Below, piece by piece: positions 1 through 12,744 of a stretch of DNA of 64,000 nucleotides. Position 1 is the stretch's first letter. Every line of letters begins with the position of its first letter. Source of the DNA: Prochilodus magdalenae (Eukaryota; Chordata; Actinopteri; Characiformes; Prochilodontidae). Where the stretch lies: NCBI GenBank assembly GCA_024036415.1, contig JAMWET010003177.1:300001-364000 (forward strand), in the 5' to 3' direction. The position numbers and the translations under genes are program-made. The notes beneath the pieces are model-generated. The model was not told the DNA's origin, searched no databases, and saw nothing but the letters and a program-made list of their open reading frames with translations.

Positions 1-43
1 ACGATACAGTGTATATCATGATACAGTAATACAATTCAATATT

Positions 44-113
44 TTGCTATATATATATACATACATACACACACACATATATACACACACACACATATAC
101 ATTCAATATTTTG

Positions 114-194
<81 letters not shown>
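44..194. repeat. CA/TA compound microsatellite
   Basis: Short CA runs lead into about 40 uninterrupted TA dinucleotides at 114-194. Reading frames across it on either strand give only YIYI or IYIY dipeptides, so they are not genes. A motif reading tcaatattttgctatata occurs twice (about 36 and 102), which suggests local slippage duplication. Confidence 0.95.
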
Positions 195-199
<5 letters not shown>

Positions 200-2491
200 T
201 ATTTATTGATTTATTTATTTTTTTTGCTGCAATACTGCAAGCAGGGCGATGTATATAATTTACTTTTAGGAAACTGCCATAGTATAAGAACACCGCCATA
301 TGGATAGGCTTGCTAATGCTAATGTTAGCTGTGCGCTCTTATGCTACTTGTTTACACCATCTATTACGTAATGACTAAAGATGGACCACAACACTGCTAT
401 CTAGCAGTCAGGGGTTTAACCAACCACCACCAACATCTACACCTGAGTTTCTATTTAAACACATGGTCACTGTGTTTCTAAGAGAAGGTACAGTATCACA
501 AAACAACACTGTGACACTATACAAATACTACTGGCCAAACATCTCAAACTCTCCTTTCCTGAATCCTTCACCATTTAATTCCATTTTTCATAAGCCTGGG
601 CCTTGTAGACCTCGGAAAGAAAACAAGCCAATAACAAGTCTACCTTTATTTCATTAGCTTGAGAGTAGCAGAGTAAAGTAAACGGAATAAAACAGGGGAC
701 ATGCTAGATTAGTGCAAGGCAGGCTGTGAGAACCCAAATGTGCAATCTGAATCCCACCTGAGCCTGATGGGTTTGGAAAATGACATCCAAACCCGACGGG
801 AACAGTCAGGACTCATCAGGCTCGGAAAAATCTCAAGCTCAAACGTAAACTGCAGCCCTCCACTGAGGCATGGTCCCATGTAAGCCTCCGAGGAGGTCCA
901 CATGAACCTGAAGCTTGATCCTTAGAGCCAAAATCCATCCTCATCAGCCAGGGTCAGATGCCGAGGACCACAACAAAACAAACTACCCTGGCGTAACATC
1001 AGGAGACTAAATCCATGACAGTGCGAAGGTTTTAAACCACCCTGTGTAACATGAAGCTAATTTCTGCGGCTGCCGATTTCCCACTGAAACGTGGAGTTGT
1101 GTACAGCCCCCAGGACTTCCTTTAAAAGTAGTTCTGACATCAGGACAAGAAACGGAGAACTAAAGCGGCACCCGTCCTCAGAGACGAGCTGAAACCTGTA
1201 CTCAGGCTCTCTGTACCTGACAGCAATGCCTTACTTTGGTTAATGTTTCATGAGCGTTCCTCCAAGGGTTACGTGATGTCCAAGAACGCTGAGCTCAATG
1301 TTCCACTGTACTGCGATGCATTTCAGATACATACGCATGTCCTTAAGGGAACTCATCTACCCAGTGCCAGAGATATGGAATGACCCAGTCTGTGGGAAGA
1401 GAATTTGCACAGTTGCTGAAAATCCTGAGGCTTAGCCATCTTTAAAAAGCAGAAAATTGCCTTTAAGGTCATGAACCAGCGGTACTACTGGTTCCTACTT
1501 ACAGTGCCATTCCAGGGTAGAGGTTTAAGGAGGTTTCAAAGGTGATGGCAAGGGCAGTGTAGGGTACGTGAGTGGAGAGAGACAGCTTAGGTCTGAGAGC
1601 TCTCTGGGTAAGCAGCCTCATCAGTGTCTGTGGAAAAGTATGATGATGAGCATGGGCACAGAGAGTGATTATTAGCCCTACAACGCTGGCACAAAGCTGC
1701 CAGCCGGGGTCCTACTGGAGGTGGCTAAAAATAATACCGGCCCTCTTGCCCTTGGACACTCCAACGCAGCATCTCCACAGATGACAATGTCGGATGAAAT
1801 ATCAGATGATATTCAAAAAAGCCCTGGCAGTGAGGGAGGCAGAGCATGGGCACATCTGGTGATTAACCTTCAGCGGAAAGAGACGCGTGACAGAAAGTGA
1901 CGGCGGACGGCAACACGCTGCGACCGCAGGGAGGAGTGACCCGTCAATGTGCAAGGCCTCTGCGGCCTGCTGAGAGCAACACGTTGCAGGGTCAGGTGAC
2001 CTGAAAGCGCCCTGTGGCTAACACCTCTCGCCATTAGCCTGGCGTCCTGTGGAGAGAGGGCGAGATGTGCTGATGCTTTCGGCAGGCACAGGAGAACAGA
2101 AGTAGAGAGGGAGGCAGTTACTATGTCCTCCATATGCTACTGTACCGTCCTCACATGGTTATTTGTTGTATCCCCATACGGTCGTAAAGACAACCTGGGG
2201 CTTTGGTTTTTTCAGACTTAAAGGGCCATATCCTACTTTACTTCTTTCCCTGAGGGTCACAATTCTGATTTCATGTCCCAAAAACATAATTAATTTTAAC
2301 ATCTAACCATTTATCCTACTCTCTTTCTATCCATAGAACTAAAACAGGCTGCTTTTGTTAAGGTGCCTGGAAACGACTTCTGTTCTGATTCAAAAAGCAG
2401 CCAGAGCTAAAACACTCCTTATAACTTCAGTGTGAGTGGAGGGAGGGGCTTAACAGGCAGGTATACGGTCATAGTCAAAACAATAGTTGAG
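195..2491. other. Non-coding stretch, nothing recognised
   Basis: About 2.3 kb with no recognisable exon, RNA gene or repeat family. Short open frames (for example 1870-2133 minus) have no recognisable domain. If akt3 continues past the donor at 29873, this is deep first-intron sequence. Confidence 0.5.
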
Positions 2492-2960
2492 CACCAGGCG
2501 TTCTGGACATGTGACAAGTGACATCACCACTTGGAGCTGACCACAGTGCCTCCACTCAGATTCGTAGGTCGTCTACACCAAGACAGAAGTGTGACACTTC
2601 ACCGAAGGTCACCCTCAGGCACTCCAGGACAGTCTGGCACGACACCATTGCAGTCTTTGGCGAGGTTGACGTGATGTTAAGGGCAGTTGTGGTAACGGTC
2701 TGCGTGCATGTAGTCCTGCGTGGTGCAGCAGTCTGCCAATGAGGCTGGCACTACCAGGATGATTCATGGAGGGGATCACAGCTCACCGAGTGTCTGTGAT
2801 TGAGGCTGTTGGGTCAGTCAGATACAGTGATAAGGCCCATCCTTGTCTACGTCACATGTGTATCATACAATGTTAAATCTAGTTTCATTCCTGTCGGTTG
2901 ACTCCTTCTGAGTGCAGCCGTTTGTGCTACTGTTTTTTGCCAGTGAGTGTATATAAATGC
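2492..2960 (-). mobile_element. Tc1-type transposon remnant, family A copy 1
   Basis: The sequence is a diverged match of the 57190-57880 segment and the reverse complement of parts of 25938-26880. Shared stretches include the region around gcagtctttggc (about 2650) and ttcctgtcggttga (about 2890). Read on the minus strand it covers the 5-prime part of a Tc1-like transposase, with frames broken by stops and indels. It is an inactive fragment without recognisable terminal repeats. Confidence 0.75.
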
Positions 2961-3972
2961 AACAGCTTCAACATGGGCAGAAAAGCAAGGTAAATTCAGT
3001 TTCCCATAACATCAGCCCTTTAAAGACAGCATATACAGGGAGCATGAAAACACCTAGGGGAGTAAAACAGGTGACAAGTTTAGAAAACCTAACCCGCTTA
3101 GGCATCCTCATCAGGCACAATGTCTACACAAACCTCCAAAAACTGGCAACACGCTGAAAGGTAGATACAGGCATCCAAACTTTGAATTCAGTTACAAAAG
3201 AATGCACATCCCAGACTAATGCGGCTGCTCCCATCATGTCCCCATCACAGACATATGATCTGTGTCTCAGGTAGAGAACTTTTTTGAGTCAAACACACTC
3301 TGTGCTTACTTGAATACATTAGCTGTTAGGCTGAACAGCGCTGCTGCTGCCGCCACCACCACCACCACCACCATCTGTCCCTATCTGAACTCTGTCTACT
3401 AGCTGTTTCACTGGTCTGGAAGAGCAAACCATAAAAATATCACTTCAATTTACTGTATATTTACAGTAAATTTACATTTAGAAGACGATACTGGTGGTGA
3501 GGTTCTCTTACTTTTAGCTGGTAGTGGCAGAAAATTTCTACAACCAAACAACACGCCCCAGTACTGCCTGAATTCCTTAGTAACTGTTGTAGGGAGAATC
3601 AAAAAGAATAACAGAATAATAAAAAAAAAAAAAACAGTAAAACTCCAGATTCAAGCAGGACATCCCACTTAAATGAAAAAGTTTTCTATAAACGAACTGG
3701 TAAAAATCCCTCCAAACTGACCAGGCACTGAAGGCGTTTGGTTAGTGAGTGATATTTACCAGTATTTGCTCCGTTAGTTCATGTGCTTAGCTATAAGCTA
3801 ATATTATAGCTATAAGCTCCCACAGGAATGCACTACTGACTTCCAAATTAAAACTTTATTGTTCGAATGAGCTTCCTGTGGTGGACTCGAGTTGGGCAGG
3901 TCTGGTGTCTAACCAATCAGATTTTAGGCAGATTTGTAATCAGCTCCTTCTTTCCATGGCCCCACCTCACAT
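2961..3972. other. Non-coding stretch with a short ACC microsatellite
   Basis: Nothing gene-like was recognised. A GCT/GCC run passes into about seven ACC trinucleotides at 3354-3373, and there is an A14 tract near 3620. The region is probably intronic. Confidence 0.5.
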
Positions 3973-4060
3973 TCAAGGATTCAAGGAGACTTTGTCATTC
4001 GCATCACATGTGGTACATGGGGTGGAACGAAATTGTAGTACTCAAGGACCCAGTTACACC
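3973..4060 (-). mobile_element. Possible LINE 3-prime tail
   Basis: The run attcaaggagactttgtcat followed by a gaaattgtagtact motif resembles, weakly, the tail repeats at 5286 and 60712 (attcaa-g-ttttattgtcat, then aatgaaattcttact). On the minus strand this would be the AT-rich 3-prime end of a non-LTR element. It directly abuts the large GAAA microsatellite, which could have grown from such a tail. The match is short and degenerate. Confidence 0.35.
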
Positions 4061-4071
4061 CAGACAGCAGC

Positions 4072-4075
4072 AAAG

Positions 4076-4106
<31 letters not shown>

Positions 4107-4168
4107 GAAAGAAAGAAAGAGAGAGAAAGAGAAAAAAAAGAAAGAAAGAAAGAAAGAGAGAGAAAGAG

Positions 4169-4199
<31 letters not shown>

Positions 4200-4246
4200 A
4201 AGAAAGAAAGAAAGAAAAAGAAAGAGAGAGAGAAAGAAAGAGAGAG

Positions 4247-4312
<66 letters not shown>

Positions 4313-4365
4313 GAAGAGAGAGAGAGAGAGACAGAGAAAGAAAGAAAGAAAGAGAGAGAGAGAGT
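4072..4365. repeat. GAAA/GA purine microsatellite (about 290 bp)
   Basis: An almost pure purine tract on the plus strand mixes GAAA and GA units. It produces overlapping frames of 140 to 207 residues on both strands (KERERK plus, SLSFFL minus), which are low-complexity artefacts. A polypurine tract of this length can form intramolecular triplex DNA; that is general knowledge, not shown here. Confidence 0.97.
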
Positions 4366-5285
4366 TGTTGATAGAGTTCTTGATAGACCTGTTCTATCTC
4401 CCCTTCTCCATCTCTCTCTCTCTTTATCGTCACTGCTGAGCTGTTCGCCAGTGTGCTCCAGTAAATTAAGTTCACTCTGCATAATTTGTCGGCTGCTCTA
4501 ACTTAACCAGTGCTCATGCTCCTTGATTGATCTGTTACCTTCTGTAGGCACTTGGCCACCAAAGGCTTGCGGTGATTACATCATGTGTTGGTCGGGTTCT
4601 TACTGAGGCTAGTCAATACCACTCACCACCACAGCACCACTCCTGGCTGAATATATTTTCACCTTCATGATGTGCTGATACCGCACACAGATTCAAAGTC
4701 AAAAACTAAAAGCAGGCTGCTGAGGCTGTTTACACCCACACATCACTCTCATTCTCAATCACCACATGGTCTGAAATGACTTTCTCTTACTTAACACTTG
4801 AATTCCTTCTTTCCTCGAGGTCAGACCAAAATCAGCCGCATATCTGTAGAACAACTCAGACCAGTTCAACATTAGCAGTCAAGTACACATCCAGAGCCCT
4901 TAACGCCCTCCTTTCAGTGAAGAAATGGAGCTGCAAAATGTGAGTGCGGTTGGTTCAGGTATTTATGATGGTTATTTCTATTGGATCACATTTTAGGAGC
5001 CATATAATTCTACATCTGCAAGTTTGTGAGAAGTGCTAATGGATCAGTCTTCACACTCCAGAATAGGGTTTTGTCTTCAGTATGTTTAGGTGAACAATCA
5101 CATTATGGGTATGTATGCAGTGAAAATGAAAATGCTGGCACTCTGCACTCTTTTGTACTGTTACAGTTTAGCCAGTAAACAGTTTTAACAATCGGAGTGG
5201 AATAAGTATCGGATAATTCTACATCTGTGGGTTAATGACGAGTGCCAACTGATCATTCCTAGACTCCAGAATAGTCTTATTTCTT
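4366..5285. other. Non-coding stretch, nothing recognised
   Basis: No exon, RNA gene or repeat family was recognised between the purine tract and the LINE tail. Confidence 0.45.
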
Positions 5286-5700
5286 CAGTCAAGATTCAAG
5301 AGTTTTATTGTCATATACACAGCATAACAAGCAGTTACACTGTACAATGAAATTCTTACTTTGGAGTTCCTCCCATTCCCGACAGTCTTAAAAATAAATA
5401 TCAATATAAAAGGAGAGAGAAAAATAAGAAGAATAATATATATATATTTATTTATATTAAAACACTAAGTAAAGGAAGGGAGAGTACAGTACTGTATGGA
5501 TGCAGGTAAGGTGCATATGCATGTGTAAAGTGCGCTGTGCAAGTACAAAAGTAAACAGTATGGAATAACAGTAGCAGCAGAATATGTATTGGGCTCATAT
5601 TAATGGGTGCATGTCAGAGTCAGGGTTCAGCCAGTTTCAGAGCGGAAGGGGAGAGGAGGTGTTCACAAGCCTGATGGTTTGTGCCATGGCTTAAATGTGC
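5286..5700 (-). mobile_element. LINE-type 3-prime end remnant, copy 1
   Basis: The plus strand reads tcaagagttttattgtcata, then tgtacaatgaaattcttact. The same combination recurs at 60712 in the same orientation. Reverse-complemented, it ends in a gacaataaaactcttgaatc-type tail, typical of fish non-LTR retrotransposon 3-prime ends. Internal TATA and TTTA runs add decay. No reverse transcriptase coding is retained. Confidence 0.6.
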
Positions 5701-6399
5701 AATGAAAGGTCTGAGGCCACTAGCAAAAATGCTTATATTCTGCACTCTACAATTCATTTTTTCCTGTAAACAATGCAAGTAGAATTACTTTATCTCCAAA
5801 AATTAACATATAAGCAAAATTTGCTTTAATGACACATGTCCAAGCCTTTAATGAGTAGATTAAATCTGAGAGGGAAAATATTTTTTGTCCTTCTTGCATA
5901 TAATACATTTCCTTTTTTTAATCCAACTCTAGTCTTTTTGCAACATTTTTGATGATTTTCTAAGAAGAAATAAAAAAATAAAAAATAAAAAAAAACACTT
6001 CTGCACATAAAAAACAATACACAATTACTTTTATTTGTTGAACTTAACACTAGAACAAAAATGTAGCCTATGCAAAGTTATGAAACACATTGTCATGTTT
6101 CATTTTTTACAAAATGCAAAGTTCAGACAATCCATTAAAACTGTGCACTAAAATCTGCAGACTTACAAAACACAAATGAAACACACACACACACACACAC
6201 TCCTTCGAGGGTACTGTCTGGAGGAGTGAGTTAAAGCCTAGTACACCACTGTGTTCATCTACATCAGCTACATCAGAGTTTGCCCTTGAAAACCCATTAT
6301 AAACACCGAGGCCAAAATATCGCATCACAGAGAAACACTGCAAAAAGGCTTCAGCAGGCAGTAATGATCCATCTGACCACTGACTACACACCAGGAAAA
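5701..6399. other. AT-rich non-coding stretch with (CA)10
   Basis: AT-rich DNA with A-runs at about 5969-5996. A ten-unit CA microsatellite lies at 6179-6200. No gene was recognised. Confidence 0.5.
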
Positions 6400-7101
6400 T
6401 ACAAAGCCCTCATAAGAACCATGTGCACACATCATAAAAATGCTGCTTGAAAGCATCTCCGTTTCATCTCCGGTAGAGGAGGAAAACAACTTCCTGATGG
6501 CTTTCAAGAGTGCATTCCTCCTCCCCAATCCCCCACTCTCTCCGTCTCTCCCCCTCTCTCTTCTTCGCTCTCTCCATCCTGCCCAGCAAATTAGATCGGT
6601 TAAGAAGAGGAGGTGTGGCTCCCCGGGGCAAAGCCTCGCGGGATTCTGGGCTTGGCACTCCGATTTTCACAGCTTAATGGACTCGTTCCCTTCTCCCTCA
6701 CCCCGGATGACTCCACGTTTTCTGGAAAGAGGGATTTCCCCGGAAAGCTTTCCGAGAGAGAAGAGACAGGCTGCTGCCGAGACTACAGCACCAGCACAGA
6801 AAAGACGGATGGGGCAAAGGGTCTTCAAAAGGACACAAAGACCCACATTTCTGGGTCACTGGACCCTTCAGAGGCGGTCTGTCATGGTACATGTACACGC
6901 CATTCACAAGAAATTAGGTATTGTGTTAATGATGTAGCAGGCAGCATTAACACAAACCTGAGAAATCCTAACTCACGCCATCATCACAATGTTATCGTTA
7001 CTGTTAGTGTAGCCCATTATTGCTATTTAAAGGGAGCAGTGACGTTCTATGCAAATAAAGCTACAGAGAACCGCGGTACTAATGTGCTAAATTGCTCTTG
7101 A
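6400..7101 (+). other. Unexplained non-repetitive block with two overlapping ORFs
   Basis: This block is less repetitive and more GC-rich than its surroundings. It holds two overlapping plus-strand open frames of 165 codons (6440-6937) and 162 codons (6613-7101). Neither translation matches a domain I recognise; the first has a Pro/Ser/Leu-rich stretch caused by a CT-rich tract at 6520-6575. Because two long frames overlap, at most one could code. It could equally be an intronic regulatory element or an unrecognised repeat. I do not call it a gene. Confidence 0.25.
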
Positions 7102-9577
7102 TATGAAAGAATAATGCCCTATTACAAAGACCAACATCACGTAAGAGACACTTACGGTTTCTTATTTATTGTATTATTTGTTTTATTGATTGATTGATTG
7201 ATTTATCAACCAGTCAGTCATCAGATGCTGACCTCAGACTTTAAATAAAACCACATTCTCAAAGTGGCGTTATCACAAGGTCAGCCTTTTCTGTTTTAAC
7301 ATCAAGCTTAAGAGTCACCACGGGGGCCACGAGGACCTGACAGACTCATAATCTCCACAAATCACCCCATACAGGGGATCTCTGACGAGATATGTAAACA
7401 GGACAAGCTCAGCCGGTAATGACTATGCGCCCAATGTAATGTGACCTCTCGCAGACCGGTGCAGAAAGGTGAGCTGGTGTCATATGGGGATCCTGAGAGG
7501 TAGTGGAGCCCAAGGTCACAAGGCCCTCCAGGGGTTGATGAAGACAAAACTTCGATAGAGGGAATTTGGCCAGACTTGCCTGCCATTATAAGCACCCCTT
7601 GCTGTTACGCTCAGAATCTGAGCTCCCATAGCATTATGAATTGCATCGTGACATGTGCAACCACATGCAAAGCCAGGTCTGTGTAGCTCAAGTCATCTGC
7701 ATTTGCGTCCTTGTGTTGAGTATTTGACATGTAGGAGCAAGCCCCTCTGCTACAGCAGTGCTCTTTTATTAAACACCAGCAGAAAACAGCATGTTTAATG
7801 GTAAGGCTTGAAGAGAGGTTGGAAAATAATCATGCCAAAATACAGTTTGGCCATTTGTGGTAACCGACACATTAGAAGACCTCAAAGAAGAAGTCCAAGA
7901 AGACCACTATACTCGATAAAGCATTTAAGGAGAACCCTAACTGTCCAGACTAAAGACCACATGGTATTTACCAGTTAAGTCCTCAAAAATCATAAATATA
8001 AACATAACATGATAAAGAGATATACAAATGAGCCGGTATGTGACAACTCTTAAATGTCTTCTGTCTATGCTGGTAAGAAGAGAAGGCACGTCTCATCCCT
8101 TGTACCCCACTGGACAACTGGCAAAACACCCTAGCAATAACCCTGATCTCTAGACACCATTTCCTCCCTCAGACTGATGGGACCCTTTTAGTAAAGTGAG
8201 AAAACGTGCTCAGTCAGATCAAGATGAAGCCAGTAGAACCCCAACAGATATGGATCTCGGCAGCTGGATAAATTTTAGCTGGTGGCTCCATCACTAACCT
8301 GCAAAGGCCTGCAGTGCAACAGTGCAAACAGGCAAAGGCGCAGCATCTTCAAACCCAAGGCTATAAGCCTAGCCAATCTCCTCTACATATAGGCATTAAC
8401 CATATGCACCTCACCCAGTCAATGCTCGTGCACAATGGCTTGCTGCAGTGCTGATGCTACCCAGGTTACCATTCTCTAATACCCAACTCCAGTATAAGAG
8501 CTCTACACAAGGAGTTTGGACCAGTGAAGCCATGATTGACACAAACACCCAAGTGCTATGAAATCAGCACACGCGCTCCCTAGAGGAAAGCCTTTGTTTT
8601 GAATGCGGTGTGAGAGCCAGGGCTGCGAGTGTTCCAGTGAGTCAGATGGTGGGAGAGTGCAGTGTTTCGGTGAGGCATGCACCACAGCGTTCCTGTGCTC
8701 ATCAAACTGAGACAGCACAGCTGGAGGCTAGCCTCCATCTCCATGAGATCCTGAATAATCTGCCGCACAAGAGTAAGCTAGGGGCCGAGGTTCTGGAGGG
8801 GATCCATGACTGAGCAGTCTCAGCCAGAGCCAAGATGATGAAGCTCAAAGTGAGCTTGTATGGGTGAGTCTGTGTGCAGGCAGGCAAAAATTACACACCG
8901 GTACATTTCAAGACATCCTGCACTTTCTCTTATAGACCAATAAGTAAACACGCCCCTGTGTGGTAAGCTGGTCCAATAGGGATGTTACTATAGCACCTTC
9001 TAGCTACAAACAAGACTAATTTTTTTTACTCTGATACAGTCTTTTCCTGAATAGGTGAATGACTCACACCTGTCATTAATATTAATTAACCTCCACCCTG
9101 AAACGACCTGCATCCTAAGACTGTAAGAAAATACCAGTACACTGCAGTATTATCTTCCTGATACTGTAGTAATACACACAAACACAGTTTTGGTTAATTA
9201 CAAAGCTTGGCAGCAGACATGGGTTCACTTTGTGTGATGTTTAAAGCCACAGACTATTCAGCCATTCGATTTCAATATAGGTAAGTAGCATAAGCATCCT
9301 CTATTAACATTAGCATTAGCAAACCAAGCTAACTAGTTAAAGAGTTCAATACAATGACTGTTTTTTTTTTTTTTTTAATTTTTAAAAATGCACCTTGCTT
9401 ACAGAATTGCAGTACACTGAATCGTAACCCCTGTACTGTGATACATACTGTATCACCAGGTTCTTGCCGATACACATCCCATGGGCATGTGCACATCCAA
9501 CTCAATAACATCACGTGGAAAAAAAGAAAATAAAAGAATAATGTGTGTGGCTGACAGATTCACGGTTGTTATCTCCT
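7102..9577. other. Non-coding stretch, nothing recognised
   Basis: About 2.5 kb of apparently unique intronic-type DNA. Short open frames near 8503-8887 overlap on both strands without recognisable motifs. A T-run lies at 9361-9376. Confidence 0.45.
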
Positions 9578-9797
9578 GGTTGGTGTAGCTCAGCGGATAA
9601 CACCACTACCCACCAAGTAGCCACCACCACATGTGGGAGACTGGGGTTCGAATCCTGGTCTGGGTGACTATGCTGTGCTACACCAATAAGAGTCCTTGGG
9701 CAAGACTCCTAACACTACGTTGGCCCACCTGTAATGTGATTAACCTTGTAAGTCGCTCTGGATAAGAGCGTCAGAAAATGTAAATGTAAATGTAAAT
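9578..9797 (+). mobile_element. tRNA-derived SINE with target-site duplication
   Basis: The 5-prime end has RNA polymerase III internal promoter boxes: box A within tggtgtagctcagcgg (9581-9596) and box B ggttcgaatcc (about 9645-9655). The 3-prime end has the LINE-related tail gtcgctctggataagagcgt followed by three aaatgt units. The flanks carry the same 8 bases, atctcctg, at 9571-9578 and 9796-9803, consistent with a target-site duplication (the last G of the left copy may be shared with the element). It is related to the reverse-oriented copy at 56421-56644. It is a retroposon and not a functional tRNA gene, because it lacks a CCA-side acceptor pairing and a normal anticodon arm. Confidence 0.85.
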
Positions 9798-10734
9798 CTC
9801 CTGCCTTATTTAACCTGGCAACACAGGGGTCATGAACTACCACCTTAAATCATAAAATAGTTATGTAGGTGATTCTGGAGCTTAAATTTGCAGAGAATAA
9901 TAAAATTTGAATAACAATCAGAACATTTCCATACATCAAACAACAAAACAAGGTTCACCCTTCCTAAAGTAATACATAGCCAACAACGCGACTCACTCAC
10001 AAGCACAGTGGGCTAACGACAGGTAAAGTTCTCCACAAGGTAAAAAGATCTGCCTGCTTCCAAAGAACGTGTGCAAACTACTGAACTGTACCTCTTGTAA
10101 GGGAAGGGGTATCTGCTGATGCCAATACATTAACATTTACCTGTCGAAATTGGGTCCTCATCCACCTGTATTAGCAGTAAAATTAATAAATGCTCAGAAC
10201 AACAAACAGTACCCTAAAGGTTCTGTGCTACTTAAACTATCAACGTCCTCAGTTTGAAATGCCAATCAAACCTGTTCACTGCTGTTCTAAGCAATCGTTC
10301 GGTGATGTTCTCACGCACCCCTATACAGTGTGTTCCTATGTTAAAATCAGCCCAATTCTGCTGCTGCATCTGGACTGCTTAGTAGACAGACTACATAGTC
10401 ACAATTCCTAAAAACGCCATCTGACAAACCTTACTCTCGATCCCTGCCAGGGTTATCAAGTTGATACAAAAAGCTAGAGACTAACGAGTGTCATACATTT
10501 TGACAAGTCCCTCCATCTGTATGGAGTCTGAATGACTGCTCCCTCCCCGTCTCCAGCCGCGCTGCTGAGTGATGGATGTGCCTCGGCTCCCGGGTCAGGC
10601 CGGACAGCCGCAGAGCTTGAAGCATGCTAGCAGGGCCTGTCCTTGTGCCTCTAGTCATCACTTCAGCCACTGCATAAACAAGCTGACAGGCATGGCCAGT
10701 GGGGCATGCTGGGCACCCGTGCCCTGCTGCAGCA
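9798..10734. other. Non-coding stretch, nothing recognised
   Basis: No recognisable exon or repeat. A short frame of 73 codons (10190-10411 plus) has no known motif. Confidence 0.45.
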
Positions 10735-10825
10735 GACACACACACACACACACACAGACACACACACACAGACACACACACACACACACACACACAGACA
10801 CACACACACAGACACACACACACAG
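10735..10825. repeat. CA microsatellite with periodic G interruptions
   Basis: CA repeats are interrupted by GACA units at quasi-regular spacing (cagacacacacaca), so an internal higher-order period is present. Frames through it read HTHTDTHTQ on plus or VCVCVSV on minus and are not genes. Confidence 0.95.
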
Positions 10826-11398
10826 GCAACTGCAGCTGATTTCATCCTTTCGGCTGACGGCAGCATCCTCACCGATCGATGCGTCTCATGCTGCCTGAAT
10901 GCTGATGGCCGTCCCGCCCGTCCCCTGTGCTGCTCTTTACAGGGAAACCCGCCTAAATGCTGGCCCTTTTACCCGCCACTAAAGTTATAGAACTCCAGCT
11001 ATTGCGGTTTAAAGCCAACTCTCTAAAGTGCAGAACATTTAGCAGACCACAAAGTGGCAAGGTTCGCCCTTAGCTCTTATATCCGTGACCTGCAGTTATT
11101 CAAACACTCAGGACAGTATGGAGACAGATGTAGCAGTGAGGGTGAGGAGTAATGTGGTGCACCATATATCACCAGTCTACCCAGTTTTAGTCAATAAATG
11201 AGATGTAATTTTAATAGATAACTGTGTGCCCTGTTTAATGTGTGCATAAACTGATACATCTTTAGTTAGTAGCAGGGACGCACGATGTCATCAGAACCAT
11301 ATAATTGTAGCAGACTTTTACTGAAAATATAAAAATGATTGGCATCAAACTGATATAACGGAACCAAAAAGTCTGATCCATAATTGATGCACAGTTAA

Positions 11399-11715
11399 GA
11401 TGACTGCCCTTAACACAACACCAACATTGCCAAAGACATCAACGGTGTCATGCCAGACTGTCACAGAGTGGCTCAGAATGGCAGTGGGTTATCTTCAGTG
11501 ATGAATCCCACCATTTGTGGATGCACCGTGGTCAGCGCCAAGATGAATGCTTTGTTGACACACGTCACACGTCCACAAGGCCAGGTGTCCCTCCACCTCC
11601 ACCTCCACCCCTGACGCCCAATCCGCAGGAACTGTGTGAGAATATTCAAGCTGCATGAGATGGATTATCACAGGACACCATTAGGAACCTCTACAACGTC
11701 ACGTAGATACGACAA
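11399..11715 (+). mobile_element. Tc1-type transposon remnant, family A copy 2
   Basis: A plus-strand frame near 11487-11700 reads VIFSDESHHLWMHRGQRQDE and then PGV-PPPPPP-NPQELCENIQAA, a stop, DGLSQDTIRNLYN. SDES is the region of the first catalytic Asp of Tc1 DDE transposases, and DGLSQDTIRNLY matches the C-terminal W-D-x-I-P-Q-x-T-I-R motif. The sequence between them, which should hold the second Asp and third catalytic residue, is missing. One TGA replaces the expected TGG. It is a non-functional internally deleted copy. Confidence 0.85.
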
Positions 11716-12744
11716 AGTGGAAATCATTGTATGGGACCACCAACCATTTTCAGTAGGAGCTGGATGATGGGACACACAGTATAACCCACATACTGAAGGC
11801 ATTTTACTGGAAGCTCAGTTTGGCAAAACGATCAGCTCAGCTTTGAATTAACAAAGTGGTTTCTTTATGACCTGGTAGTTTTTATGTTTACTCAAAACCA
11901 TGAACAAATGCAGTCATTAAAATGCTTTTGGCTTCACAGTTTGGTGCATCTCTATTCACAACAATCATGAAGGCTGATTTAGTTTTGCCATGGCTGTGCA
12001 AAATTGATCCATCCAATTATTATCAATTGCTATTATCACAGCACATTGCACATGCATTACTGTCTCAACCACGTCTAAGAATAAATAAATAAAATAACCA
12101 CAGGGAACATCTTTTTTCCAGCAGTAGTATTGGTGCTTGGGAAGGTGCCAGGCTTCTGCAGAAGTACCCATGAGTGGAAGTATTGAACTTGGGCAAAAAT
12201 GGCCTAAACTGACTGTGTAAGCTAACAAGAGCCATTATATTAAACACAGACATTACTTCAGTGAGTCACACGTACGCACAGATGCAGAGTGAGACAGAGG
12301 CTGAGATCTTCAACAATACGTTCGACAACAGAAGAACATGAACCCTGAATCAAAATGTCCATCACCATCACCAGCTACTACCATATTTCCATGTTTCCAG
12401 CCTGACAACAGCATCTCTCTGGTACAGAGCAGCATTAGGTGGAACAGACTTTGGCCAAGCACTTTTGAGTATGTCATCTGCTTACTAGTGTTGAGCTCCT
12501 AATCCCATTAGCCTTGTGCTCCCTGAAACCTTTGCAGTCCTAGCAAGGTAATAAAGGGAGTCTTCGCTTTCATGACCTGCACTAGCATCTCTTCTCCAGA
12601 GCCTGAAGGCAGCCTAACCTTTGGACGAGAGAGGACAGCGAGGGGTGTGTTGAACCCGACGAGATTTCCATCCTAAAGTCATTGACAGCGTTCATCCCAA
12701 CAGGGCCGAATAATCAATTTCACATCAAATTCGGGATTTAAGGG
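11716..12744. other. Non-coding stretch, nothing recognised
   Basis: No exon or RNA gene recognised. The first part may include the remaining 3-prime end of the adjacent Tc1 remnant. Confidence 0.4.

Noticed and set aside
3867..4501. Overlapping frames of 142-207 codons on both strands
   Set aside because: They are translations of the GAAA/GA microsatellite and contain only Lys/Arg/Glu or Ser/Leu/Phe strings.
9578..9660. tRNA gene
   Set aside because: The polymerase III boxes belong to a SINE with a LINE-like tail and target duplication, and cloverleaf pairing is not preserved.
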